From: Rhynchonema sp. JSB1_4
Lineage: Eukaryota > Nematoda > Chromadorea > Monhysterida > Xyalidae
Direction of reading: 5' to 3'
DNA length: 64,000 bases
NCBI GenBank assembly: GCA_030248065.1
Contig: JASAMV010000893.1
Span: 1-64,000, forward strand
A program made the translations under genes and the position numbers. Numbering within the stretch: position 1 is the first letter of the stretch; each line of letters opens with the position of its first letter. Positions 10,951 through 24,000 of the stretch are shown piece after piece. The notes below the pieces were generated by a model, which was not told the origin of the DNA, ran no database searches, and saw nothing but the letters and a program-made list of their open reading frames with translations.

Positions 10951-13182
10951 TCAATCAGTTGAATAGAAAGAGCCAGACATGTTCGAGAATATATCACTGC
11001 CTTCACTTTGCGTGTCATTTGATGTTTCAGAGAATCGGCTGTCGGATCGCGGACGGTAGAGACCCTTGCTGAGCGCTGCTTCCATCGAAAACTGAAATCA
11101 AGTTCACAAATTGTGATGTTTCATTTCACATATTATAGAGTTATGAAACAGCGTTACTGGAGCTATGGAACGCTGCCGGTGTACCGACAAATTTTGATGT
11201 TTGATGAGCTTGATCACTTTCATTGTGAGTGGATCAAAGATATTCGCACACGCCAGCGTATAAGTTGTTTCAAACACATCTGATAACCGACATTAGCTGC
11301 TCGAAGTCAGGGCCATGTGGGCAAATCCCGCAATGTCGACAAGGTCACGTGACCAGGACACAACTTATCCGGATTCTTGATTATAGTCACCTGTTTGTGT
11401 GGGAACACGTCGACTTTGCATTTGTTGCACTTTTGGGGCGTGTCGCGCGCACTTTTGGGCGAGTTCCATCGATGTTTGCAATGCGGGCACAGAAATTGAC
11501 CGAACGACGTTTTCGGACCTTGATATGGTGTTCGAGCTTGGTTCTCGCGTTGCGCGCGCTGCAAAACAAACGAAATGAGTGTGGGGTTGTTGAAATTCGT
11601 ATCACCGACGCAGGCACCCGTTTAGACTTCTATAGAAAGTATGCCCGCCTGCTTGCACGAATTGAGGTATTTACCATTACCACTGCATACACAGAACTTT
11701 TAATTTCGCAAGAATTAGTTCAAAGCACCATCGCAGATTTGCTTATTTGTGCTCATGCCGTAATCAGGGAATGTAATTGCTATTTCCGTTCGCCTTCAGT
11801 ATGCGTTCATGCTATAATCTGATGTGTCCTGTCAATGTTACTGCGTGTGTCATGTCCGTTGTCATGGTCACCGTCCGGGCTCGGCCGCACGTTGCGTCAT
11901 TCCTCACATGTTCAGCTACCGTAACCTCACGCGAGAACATGCCGAGATCTTTCGCAATGCGGCCTAATGTTTTTGTGATGACCAGTACTGATCTCTGTGT
12001 GTCTCATAATTGGTGACTAATCTGCTATCAGCATTGACAATCGCGTGAAAATCGTACACATGGTGACATGGATACAGCATATGAGTCACCAACTAGAGTA
12101 GTGCCAACGCCAATCGTCACTCAGTCACGCAGCCAACTGCTCTAACCAATATGACAGCACGATTTGGCGTTGTTAAGTCCTTGAGATGAGTCAAGTCAAG
12201 ATCAGAACACGGAAAATATCCCCGGATAAACAAAAGAATGAAAATAAACATGCACTCACTCATACTCAGCAACAATTACTCAACCACATCCCATGACAGA
12301 AGAATAACCTTAATTGTCACCCAACTTGGCCCTTGGACAACCATGAACTACACGATTATACAAATCAGAGGTGCGCTGGCTGGCTGCTGCTTCGCTAACT
12401 TGTTGAAGAACCGATTAATTCTCTATGATCACGACCTGGGCAGAAACGCCCGACCGATAACGTTTGCACCTGTGCAATCATTTTTTCACCAACCAACAAC
12501 ACCCATAAAAACAATCCATATGTGAAAACAGGTTGCATCGAACCTTCGGACAGTCATAGATGTAGTGACCGGTGGTGAAACAGCAGTGACACACGTATCC
12601 GTCCGGTGGCAGTTTGCGATCACCGAACAGCAACTCCTGGAATTCGTTGATTTGATCGTGCGTCAAGTTTTCGCCTTCGATGTCCACAGCTGCCGCATAA
12701 TTGGTGTCGACTGGCGACTGCTGCAAACGATTGCGTATGCGTATTAAAGAGAAAGACCCAGCCAAACACGACATAATTATGAAACATCAGCCAGATAATC
12801 AAACGCACATTGTTTGACCGGTGCTGTTGAGTGTTGGTGATTGGCCGTGCTTGACGCTTCGGGTTGTTGTTGTTCGGTATCGGCATTGGTGCTGTGGTCA
12901 CGTGACGTTGAAAGCAGTTGTAGCTCGGCTGCTGCTGCGGGTGTTGCTGGGCGCGCAACCAGTTTTGCGTCTTCTGAAAGTGAAAAGCCTGCGTGAATGC
13001 ATGTGCCGTCCGCATGAAAGTTCCAAAAAAGTTACAAAAAAGTGCACCACACTGACATTCCACGGATCGGCGTCGGCCCGCAACCGAGCCATTTCGAATG
13101 GTGACGGGGCCCAGATTTGGTACATATCATTGGACGATTGCGCCACAGCGTTGCTGGTCGGGTCGTAACAGCCAAGGGGCAT
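10951..13182 (-). CDS. ZCCHC24: zinc-finger protein, ZCCHC24-like (zinc knuckle plus CxxC finger)
   Basis: Exons, read leftwards: 13182-13057, 12973-12809, 12720-12544, 11558-11391, 11091-10951. They total 777 nt, 258 residues, all in phase 0. The middle has a zinc knuckle in the context PPDGYVCHCCFTTGHYIYDCP (CX2CX4HX4C), shortly followed by TPYQGPKTSFGQFLCPHC…, KCNKCKVDVFPHKQ, the CxxC finger with the VFPHKQ signature of ZCCHC24. Vertebrate ZCCHC24 has the same order. The N-terminal part carries a Gln/Asn-rich linker; the tail is Ser-rich (…SNMSGSFYSTD, then stop). These proteins are presumed to bind RNA; the function is not established. A second C-terminal Cys pair known from the vertebrate protein was not found. 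The start at 13182 is the best ATG; an in-frame non-ATG extension exists upstream. Confidence 0.85.
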
Positions 13183-13249
13183 GCTTGTCGAAAAAAATTG
13201 TTCTATAATCACCAACCGTTTATTTTGTCAATGGACAGTTTATTGCGCG

Positions 13250-15300
13250 AACTTGCGATGATTAACGATGTCTGAAAAGCCGGTGTGCATAAAGTACAAG
13301 AACATAAGCATGAACTTTCAAGAAAACTTGAAGAAAAACACGTCTCTAGCGAAAATTTACAAACGTGCTATAATAAGTGAAACCGGTGCAGTGACACTTA
13401 GGTACGCTGTACCCAGACTGCTGGGCGCCTGGAATCGCGGACTTGAAAAAAAACAACTGCTGTGTGCAAACAATCAGGTACCAGATTGAAACTGCTGATA
13501 AGAATGCACTGGTACCGCATGCTGAATTCCAAACAACCAAAATTTAATGCATATGACGCGTTGTGTGGGAAGCGTGTGGAGCGGAACTGTCAGCGTCAGA
13601 GAGAACAAAGTGCCGGGTAAGATTTTTTCATCTTCAGGAGTTTTTGTAAAAAGGTAGTCACCCAGATTTGCTGGATTCGCGGCATGTTCGGAGGTCTTGA
13701 CAAAATTAGCAGCACAACCTCCCAAAATCAGTAAACTTCAGAATTTTTAGCTAGCAATCGTTAGACACGCAAGAGATGAGTTGGCAAGAAACCCAAATAT
13801 TATTCACAATGGACAGAATATGATTGATTAAGAAAAGTCAGAATTTGTGTTCGCATGAGACAAGCAGCATTTTCAACTCATCTGTTTTTAGAATCACCCT
13901 TCAATGTTTACAGCTGCGCGTTGCTATGCGCCGAGTGCGTAAACAGTACAGCTTATGGGCGCTGACTAAGTGACGCTCATGCTTCTCCTGCTGAACGCGC
14001 GCCAACTTAAAAACAGCATACATATGTAGCTACGTGCCTGACGTTGCACGGCGGTATCTGGCGTAAAGAGCGTAACTAAGCATAAAAAAGGGAACTTAAT
14101 ATGAGAACAATGTGAGAAATGAAATATTCAAGACAAGAGCTGCAATATTATGGAAATTTTGCAAACTTGGCACTGCGAAGCCCTGATTCATTGTCCTCAT
14201 AGGGTATATGCGTTGGCTATTTTAGCTCATGCCAAACGCTAAATCCAAACATTCCACACAGACATAAAGACCGATATTTCTTGCACAACCCGAAAACATG
14301 CGAATTTACACCAAATAAACGGGATGACAACGTTCAAAAACAGACTGACTATAATGATTGTGAGTGTATTATTTATTGTCATCGTCATTCAGTCAAATTG
14401 TCTGGGTGTGCAGCATCAGTGAAGTGATACAGTACGCGTGACTCATATGTGAGCGACCACCAGAAAACAAACCTGCCGTAAAATATGTATGTACAGCATG
14501 TATGTACTGTACAATAGCGTGACATTGGACTGAATGCACACTGCCTGGATGGCTGCTAAATGTGTACCAACCAACTCATGTTTTGTTGTTTTTTAGGGTG
14601 TGGTAAATTTGACCTATGAGCAAATGCGTACTCTACAGAAGTTTACGTTCTATGTGACCATGGTTTTGCGGTGGTTTGCTCTGTTACACTGCTGGCCGGG
14701 CCACGCCTCTCCAACGCCAAGTCCACGTGATACTGACGGAATGCCCCCAAACCGGCTTGCCCCTTGCATTCCCGAACCAACCACCGCAATTTGCTCTTAA
14801 AAATTCCAAAAATTGCGATGAATGTGCTTTAGTGGTCAACAGAAATAGAGGTGATGAAAAAGAGGTGGCAGTGACACACAAATGCATTCAACTGCACATC
14901 TGTTCCGTTTTGGCATTGCATCAGCTTTGCTGGAAAATTATGCAATCAACTTTGAGAAAAAACCACGTCCAGACTTGACGCACTTTATTATTTCGCAATC
15001 TCAATATTTTACATGCGTATGATTTTTTGTGTTCATGAAACAAGAACGAAACCGGTTCTTGAAAGCAACCATGGTGCGAATAAAAACAACCGTTCTTTGT
15101 GCATGTCTGTTGGTCCTGTGGTGTCAAATATGTATAAGCGATCTACGGAAACTGTTGATTCGAACTGGTGACAAAAACAACTAAACGCAACCGTGGGAGG
15201 CTGTTGCATCACCTTGCAGCAACCTGCAACTGGCCACAAGGGCACATGACAAAACTGCGTTCGTATGTGTACCTATATTTCCGGGTGTTGACAGAAGCTG
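13250..15300. other. intergenic, no gene seen
   Basis: The region lies upstream of the ZCCHC24-like gene and presumably includes its promoter, but no core-promoter motif stands out. No exon with acceptable splice sites and composition was found on either strand. Confidence 0.4.
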
Positions 15301-15305
15301 TAGAT

Positions 15306-15585
15306 CAGAGATGGGAATCGGGCCGGGTTAGCTCGGCCCGGCCCGGCCCGGCCCGACTTTTTCGGCCCGACTTTTTCTGATGATATATTGAAGCAATTTT
15401 TTGGTGCAAAAATTACTGTTTTTTGGCTTTAAAATACCTGATAATCATGGAAGTCGGTACTAATTTGCAGCGTCGCGAGAAGTTTTGGCAAATTTAGCCT
15501 AAAAAATCACGATTTTTTTATTGAAATTCGATGATATCGGGCGGGCCTTTTCGGGCCGGCCACCCCGGCCCGATTCCCACCTCTG
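15306..15585. mobile_element. foldback element with GGGCCGGG termini
   Basis: The left end CAGAGATGGGAATCGGGCC pairs with the right end GGCCCGATTCCCACCTCTG. The interior has GGCCC-rich blocks flanking an A/T-rich core. Similar CGGGCCGGGCC blocks occur at about 8020-8110 and 43065-43130, so this is a dispersed family. It is non-coding. Confidence 0.7.
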
Positions 15586-15599
15586 CTGTAGATTATGAT

Positions 15600-18500
15600 G
15601 TTTGGCTGATGTTTGACACTCATTCATGAACAACTGTGCGAATGCCTGTGTTTCTTGGTATCGCAATGCTTGATAACGTCATAATTCGTGTCACAGCCAA
15701 TTTATGGTGCACTTTTTTGGGTTACGGTGGGGCTTACATGAGACTAACGATGCCGCAAAGCAAGCAACGTGCCGTAAAACAGCAGAAATTATAGGGCACA
15801 TGTTGCTATTAAATAGTCATGCACATGGCTTGTTTACGCGTCCCTTGTGATTAGCCGGTTGCCCAGGCGCATAAGTTCAGTTCCAATGCAACAGGTTGAT
15901 GTAAGCAAAATCTTGATATTGCGAAATCCAAACAGCTATGTACGTACACCGATACCATACGATACATGAACCAACGTTATTGGGGAGTGCCACAGAAGTT
16001 ATTGAACTTTAGCAACTGTAACCTTATCTGTCACTGTCTCTTGAGGAACCTAAAGCATAACAGCGACACGTCTGAGCAAACATGTACCGTGCACAACAAC
16101 TGTGGCATAACTCATCATTGCACTGAATAGATAAATAAAAATGTATGACTACCGTAACCCCAAATTATGCGTGGCCCAGGTCGTGGAATCCGCTGAGCAA
16201 TGTAGCTTACAAATGTTTGAGTCTGCAAGAAACAGGGTACAGAATGAATCACCTCCCCCAATCTTTTCGAAGAGCTCGTGTTACGCGTTTGGTTAGCTGC
16301 CCGCATGTACATAATCGTCAAGTGCATAAATGGGCCGACAAAGCTGAATGTATGTACATAAGCACGTAAAGATCGCGTTATCAAGTTGGCCCAATTGGCA
16401 GGTCGCGATGCGAACATATTACAACAACAGAGCGCATACAGAACCACAGAGCGTGTCCGGGAGAGTTTCGCAACCGCAACCAGTCACCCCGTCATGAAAA
16501 TTGACGCCAGCTGAAATCCAGGCGGTGAGTCACACAAAAGGGGGCGGGTGCAACACGAACAATATGATGAACTTGGCGGTTTAGCTGACCAATGGAATCT
16601 GGACGTAAAGGATGGACTGAAAGTTCCGCCATGTGGTTTCGGAAGCGCATATTTTAAATTTTTTGGTCTAAAAATATAATGTTCACCCGCGATTAAGTCT
16701 AGATGCTTTGTGGCAGAACTTTCGAAACATATTGTATACCAGGTACCTGGTATCCCTTGGTTTCGGCATACAACCTCTCCGACTATCGCAAATTTGACGC
16801 AATTACCCAAACGCGCGTGTTACATGTCCACATAAACTACTTTTTCCGAAATTCTCCCGCTCCTTTGCTGGACTTGACAGATGACTTGCGCGAGCGCTCG
16901 AATAAGCTTTGAGACATGTATACCAATGGTGTTATTATGACACCGTGATTTACGTCAACAGACCCCGGTCTGACGAACACTCTCGAAACACAATGGAAAG
17001 ATACTGGAATGATGACGACCAAGTGCATTCTTGTAGTAGTTCCAACGTGGAACTATCAGGTCAGACATGACAGTGGTGATGACTCACAAAATTTCGTCTG
17101 TGCGCAAATACTAGGAGCATACGCACCGACATATACACGTTCTGTGTGCTTGTTGGGTGCAGCTAAACGTGCGCTAATGCATGTGCAGCCCAACGTTGTG
17201 CATAATACCCATGAACAGTTTATCGAAACTTCTGAAGTGCCAGCCACGCATCACCCAGTATCTCTATTATCAGCAGAACAACAGTGCGGCAAGATTACGG
17301 TATAATGCAAACATATACATATTTCGCAATCTGCGTTGTCTGTGGCTCTGCAACAATACCGTAACCCGATGTGTGGCGTGATCAGTGGTGTTGCACGGTT
17401 GATCCTAAACGTTGATAAGTCCAGAAAACGTGCACTATTCAAAAAGGACACATTTGAATTTTGGTTTCCGCCCAGAGTGTATCATTCGGTCGGTGAATGT
17501 ACAGCTGTTGTTAGTCACCTTCAATCAATAGGCTACATTAGTACTATACATAGGTCATTTTCATACAAATATCGCGACAACAGAGTTGAAAAAAGTATAA
17601 TACGGGAGATGTATGCCTGGACACTGACCTTGAAAAAATGAAACAGATTCTGTTGTCACCAACAAACGATTAGTGAATGATTTTCCAAGCCGATTGAAAG
17701 GGAGCACAATGAAGCGAAGCTTATAGATGCGCAAAAACGGCTTGGGGTTACAAACAACAACGATGGTGCACGATAACACAAAGGCTTGCAAGAAAATCAA
17801 GAACAAACATAAAGTTAGAGCTGAAGATGTTCCCCATAGTTTCATAATCAGTCACGGTGACGCAGGCCATCAACAAAACCAAAATTCACAGTCAACACAC
17901 TCTAATATTGGTCGCACAATGACCATATAAGAATTCATCAAAATCAATCCTGATTTTCACGTTCAGTCATTCTTAACTACTGCGCCGTTTGTGATTCTCA
18001 CAAAACATTTTCAGCTGAAAATAATCTAGCAGATCAACCACGTTGCCGCAGGTCTGAAACATTCTCTTTACTATCAATACGTGTTTTGTGTGTGATCGCG
18101 CAACGCAACGTCATTGCCCCGTCACTAGCCTGCTTTGCGATTCAGGAAAAAAGTTTGACCAATTCTTATAAAGTCATTGTGCCACCAATACATAATGTGG
18201 TTATCCGGGCAGAAGCAGCAATGGAAGCCCAATTTTCTATTGTGCGAAGATTCTGTCCCGGGGTACAGGTGTGTAGGCCTGGCAGATTCAGCCCCGGCTG
18301 CAACCCCAGTCTAAGCCTAAAATTAGGTCAAATCGCTGGGTCTGTCTGTATCGACCGGGATTGAAAAAAACTGGCCCCGAAATGGTCGGGCCTGAACTAC
18401 TGAGCCCGAAAAGTAGTAGAATGTAAATTTTTTCTCCTGTCAACTATAATCCTAATTTTTGAAAGGCGGTCTGCAAGAAATGATCCGACAAAAAGTTTTG

Positions 18501-20540
18501 ACCAGTTAATAGCATGTGAAATGACATGCTGGTATGAAGAATAAACCGTCGTCAAGATAAAACAGATAAATAGACTCAATTATTTGGTGTGTAATGCTAC
18601 ACAACAATTTTCATTTGAATAAAATAAACTATACGGCCATAATGCAACAGCACAACAACGGCGCCCACGCAGATAATAAAGCAAAAAAAACCAGAATTTG
18701 TGGGTGGCTTCAGCTTCACCGCGCGAATGTGGTGATGCAACAAAAGCTGACTAAATTTGGCGGTACCAGACGCGGTACCGTACCAGTTAGTGGGGCGACG
18801 ATTTTGTTGCAAAATCTACAAGCGTGCACGCGGTGAATGAAATATGCTAGAGATTACATACCGTTTTGATTAAGAAACAAAAATGGCATGACATTGCACT
18901 AAAAATTGCACCATAAAACGCGCGCGACATACATAGACCAAACAAGTTCAGACATGCTGATCGTCAGAAAGACAAAACGGTGCGCACAGACACTGCGTGT
19001 TAGATAACCAATAGGATTGCATTTTGTTGGTTGACGTTTGCTCGGGTGAAACACCTGCAGTCAACTTGAGGGTGATTTGCACGTTTCACAAGATTTTTAT
19101 GAATAATGTACGCATCGCATACTATCAGTGTGTCTATTTTCGGATCCGCTATTCAGACCAAAGGAGGCCTTTTATACATATGCGCGGTTGAGCTAGTTTA
19201 CGATTACGATTAGACACACAGTTGTGACGCACAAGCAATACGCAGCGTTACGAACACAACTTGCATCTGACGCGCCAATCGTACTTATTTGTGCGCAAGT
19301 GCAAGTGACGTCGCTCCGGCGTTAGCTACCGTATTCCAGCGTGACTCACATTACCAGATCACGTGATCTCGTCGCTGATTCGTCAGATTGTTCATGTCAA
19401 ACCTTCCTCATTGGCATGAACTTAGGTGAGCATGAGCACCAACACCGTTTGAGAAGTTACGGTAGCTTGTCGTATATGTAGTTGAAAAATGAATGAAGAT
19501 GCTGTTCAATGCACAGCATGGACGTAAATATAGCTTTGGTGAACCGTCAGCTTCTGCTCACTGACGATGCTGCGCACACGAGCATAACAGTGATCAATAG
19601 AAACTGATGTTTCACCAAGACTGTATAAAACCAACCACACATGTTGCGTGTGAACGAAAAAGTCAATTTTTGTGCCAAAAAGCCGCTGAAAATTCAAACC
19701 GTTCCCGTTCATCTTTCTGGCACACGCGTCCTGGCCGGAGTTGACGTTGACGATTTGAGTTGTTAGCCGGCACGTGAGCCTGCACCGGGCATGAATGCAA
19801 AGTGGAGCATGATGATTTTCTCTTTCTATTCGTTTTGAATACACACCACTTTCGAAATCGGGCTCGTGTTGGTGTAGATTGCCTTTACATTCATCAATGT
19901 TTTGGGCTGTGAAGTTTGTCTTCCAGAAATGTTCCCATTTATGCACATATAAATCACAATACCTAGTCACATTACACCAGGGGCGCACACCAGGTTTAGA
20001 TTTTGGGGACGCACTTTTGAAAATTAGTTTTTATCCAGTGCGTGTTAAATTTGTGAACAAATGATTTTTATCCAGTGCTTGTTTTATGTTTGTCAGAATA
20101 TGAAGCCAGAAAATCGCCGCTTGACCCACATAGCCAGTGGCGATTTCAGAATTGAAATGACACTTTCGGAAGCAAAGTCTCTACGTCGGAGGACTGCACT
20201 TGCCTCTGGCGGGCAGAGCCAATTTTCGGTTATTTTGAACGCGGGTAAAATGAAAATTGCATGAAAAACAGTTCGCAAATTCGATAAGCCATTCTTGTGC
20301 CAAACCTTCTGGCCATATGCAACTGGCGATGATCGTGGTCGAACACTCTGGTCCAAAATTCACGTGGCGAGTTTAAAATCGTAAGTTGCGAAGTCGGTGC
20401 CTCATGTGGCGAGAAGAACCATGAGGAGCTGGCACCCTATATAGTTGTGGTTTGCTACCGGACATGGCTACTGCATAGTCCTGATTCATAATGTTCATTT
20501 AGTTGATGCAATACGAAGAATTTAGTGTGTACCATGCTGT
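15600..20540. other. gene desert
   Basis: There is no recognisable exon in about 5 kb. The longest open frame (minus, 19506-19988, 160 codons) is rich in Cys, His and Arg, has no domain and no splice or start context, and is probably chance. No RNA gene was recognised. Confidence 0.45.
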
Positions 20541-20550
20541 ACCGTATTTA

Positions 20551-20831
20551 CACTTTGTGTTGCTGCTGGCTGGTTTGTTCCCTTCCTCCACGTTCTAATG
20601 AAAGAGAAATTGAGTGTGAGCGATTTTGCAAAAAAACTGAAAAAATAATAATACGTGTCGAAAACGGTTGAATTCGATCAAATTTAAAATTAAATTAAAT
20701 TAAAATCTATAAAACACGTCGATTTCATAAAAACAGCAATTTAGGAGCAAAAATATTTTTTCGGAAACTCAATTTCTATTTCATTAGAATGTGGAGGAAG
20801 GGAACAAACCAGCCAGCAGCAACACAAAGTG
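20551..20831. mobile_element. foldback element with 65-bp arms
   Basis: The left arm begins CACTTTGTGTTGCTGCTGGC and runs through TTCCCTTCCTCCACGTTCTA. The right arm is its inverse, ending GCCAGCAGCAACACAAAGTG. The loop is about 150 bp and very A/T-rich. It is non-coding and lies downstream of the spermine oxidase gene. Confidence 0.75.
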
Positions 20832-21040
20832 CCATGAGCTGGTGGACGGACTATACTGATTTATTAACAGTCCTGTGAGAGAATTGTCATCAACAAAACG
20901 CTATTTCATCTGCAGTGCGCCCCCTGTGTGCGCCCCTGCATTATACCCACAGAGACATGTTTGGTCCAGAACAAAGCATCGCAGGATCAAGTTCGCACAA
21001 GAATGTTCTGTGTCATAATGAGTTCTCAGGGAGTTTTCTT

Positions 21041-24000
21041 TCAATTCCTGTACGATTGTCTCTTCTTTTGCTGTCGTTTCTTCAGTTGGCCCGATGAACG
21101 ATCGTCACCAAACGACAGCAGATGTTTGCAGTAGAATTTGTCAAGTCTGGCTGCCTCCCTCACCCCGGACTCGTATGCACCGTGAGTCGTCTGGAAATGA
21201 CTCGCATGTGTCGCCTCGCCTGCGAATTGTACCACCGGCGTCTGCAACGATCGAAGTAAAACGCTGGTGTGGTGGTTAGTACCGGAGGATGCCAAGTATA
21301 AGCCCCCGAATAATCGCTCCACTGGGGCCATAATCTTTCAATGCCTACAGGGCGCTTTTTTTAAGTTTTACAGGGCACTTTTTTAAGTTTATGCTTGAAC
21401 GCATGCAAGACAGATGTTTAAATGTTTCGTAACACATTTAACTAAACTCACTAAAACTGGGACCTGTATCGCACGTTTTGAATATTATAGCTCTACATAG
21501 CACGGCTGCGATCTCAGAAACTTGCAAATCATTTACAAGCAGACACCTTTCACCCAATGAAACATCAAAGCGCCAACGCACCCTAAACATATCGTGGATA
21601 TTGCGCAGAATCTTGAGTGGTTCAGCAATGTCCTGATACGTGGAATTGGACCGATCGGCCTCCTTGCTGTAGTACGAATACGAACCCCGGAAATACGGAT
21701 TCGACTGCCACATTGTCCTATAAATTTATGATTATTGTGTTCCCTTATGGAACTTCTTGTGCGTGTGTCAACTTCACACGGACGTTGATGGTTAAAAGAT
21801 GAAACAGGTCGGTGTACAGCTATAGGTAGAGCGCTTGGTGTTAGAAAGTTCGGTGTAAGCTCGGTCTAAACTTCCTGAAAGCTACGCCGAACTTTGTTAC
21901 ACCGAGCTTTCGACCGAGCTCTACACTGACCTATGTACCGAACTCTTGTTTACACCGTTTCGAAAGTTCCAACACAGTTATTGCCTCCAACTCAATGGCA
22001 AAAAATTGACAAGTATATTAACTGTCCATTCGCACGTACAACAAATCTGCGCACCACCAACTTGATTGTCTTGACAGGTGCCTTCACACGTTTGTAGTCG
22101 GTGTGCGTTTCCAACAGTTTGGTGATTGCTGCGGCCAAGTCCTGCTCACTGGCTGCTTCCATACGTTCGGTGTACTTGCCTCCGATCTGCGTAACAAACA
22201 AACAATGGGCAACAATATGAAATGATTGGGGGTGAGTCACAATTTCCGGCATGACAAAAACAAGTTCTTGATGAAAGTCTGATCAACCACAAGCCCGAGA
22301 CTGGCCCCGGACCGAGACAGAAGTTACTGTGGGCCAGCATGACTACAGCTCTACGTTCAGTGCATTCATGTCAGTGCACCACGATTGAGACATTGTCTTA
22401 CTCTGCATTCAACTTGACTAACGTTCTCGGGGGATACCACTTAAACTAACCCAAGCACACAACAGTCGATCATTCCACGGGTCGGGGGTCAAACTCCAGA
22501 ACATTTCAGTCAGATTCTGGTGGTCCGTATTCGCCTTGGCGTCCGTTTGCACGAGCGCAATTTCATCGACGTTATCGGGCCAGAATCGTTCCTCGAACAA
22601 GAACCAGACCTTATCGAGTGTGTCAAAACCTGAAACACGGCAATCGACTGCTCACGGTGCTTGGTTGTTTTGCCGTTCTGTCAGACGTTGTTCAGATTGT
22701 CGGGTTCAGTGTGCCGCATACTTTTGAAATTGCAGCGAGACACCTGATTGTGCACGTACCCATATTCCGAATGGCGACGGCTTTGTTGTGCGGCAACGGT
22801 GGCGTGAAGCAATCAGCGCTGTGCATCGCTTTCAGCACACCCAACGAACACGTGATGATCACGTGATCAGCCTGTATCGATTCGCCATCGGCCAACGTCA
22901 CTCGCACCGGGCATCGTTTCGTGTCGTTGCCGCCGCACGCCGACCAACTCCAATCAATGCCTGAACGCGCAAGACGGATGATGGACGCAATTGAACACAG
23001 GCATCTTGGCACCGCATGTCCTGTTGCATAATGTTTGATAGCCCAAATCACACCAACCAACAACCGGCGCATTCAGTCTGATGCTCGATGGTGGTATCTT
23101 GTCAGTGATGTGTCGCACTATCGTGTCGTAAGCACCGGGCATGAGAGGAATGTCGTCCAGGTCACCATTGCCATCCCACATTGACCACACGCGGAACGAC
23201 AGCTGCAAGCAGTGGGGGGGGCGTATATATTGTCAGCTCGAATTATTCTGCATCATGGGGTGGGCAAAAGTCTGTCTTCTTCATGGTGCTCTGTGTGGTG
23301 AGCAACAATTTTGGTCGGCAAGTTGCCACGACTGTCCTAATCTGTCTGTTCAAACCGCATATAGTAAATATTCTATATTTACATGGCCGAAAATGTCAGG
23401 TTTCGAGCATGTTTCTGCATTCCTGCTTCCCTAGGGTGGTACACATACACACCACACCTCACAATAATCCAGATGAACGAAATATGCCCCCGCACCTGAT
23501 CGAGACAGGCGCATCCGTGCTCGGCCTCGATTGATCGTATGTAGAAATCTCTGAGCGCCTGCAACGTCGTCTTGTCATCGTCGGACCCCTTGTAGTCCTG
23601 TGTCGCAACACGTCATGATGGGTACACGGAATGCATTTTTTTTGGATTCAGAGGCGAGGTTTGACTTGTCATCAAATGAATGATGCACCCAACCATGAAA
23701 CGTCAGCCATAGGGTAAGCAAACGCGTGTGCTAAACAGCCAGTAAACAACTGGTGTTAGCTGCTGCTTCACAGTCGTGCTTGATCAAACAAATCTTACCC
23801 CAAAGCAGCCAGTGATATTTCACGTTCCATCAACGTGGCTGGGAGACATTGATATAGCACACTGTCGCCACAGATCTTCTGCGCATTTGATCGGGTTACG
23901 CCACAGATCGATTGGGCTCGTGGATACGGGTCGGCTTTTGCAACGAAACAGATGTTCGACCGTGTCAGGCGCAATTACGCAGTGGGCACTGCCGCATGCT

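Noticed and set aside
19506..19988. 160-codon open frame on the minus strand
   Set aside because: Cys/His/Arg-rich composition, no domain, no splice or start context; such lengths are expected by chance in 64 kb at this base composition.
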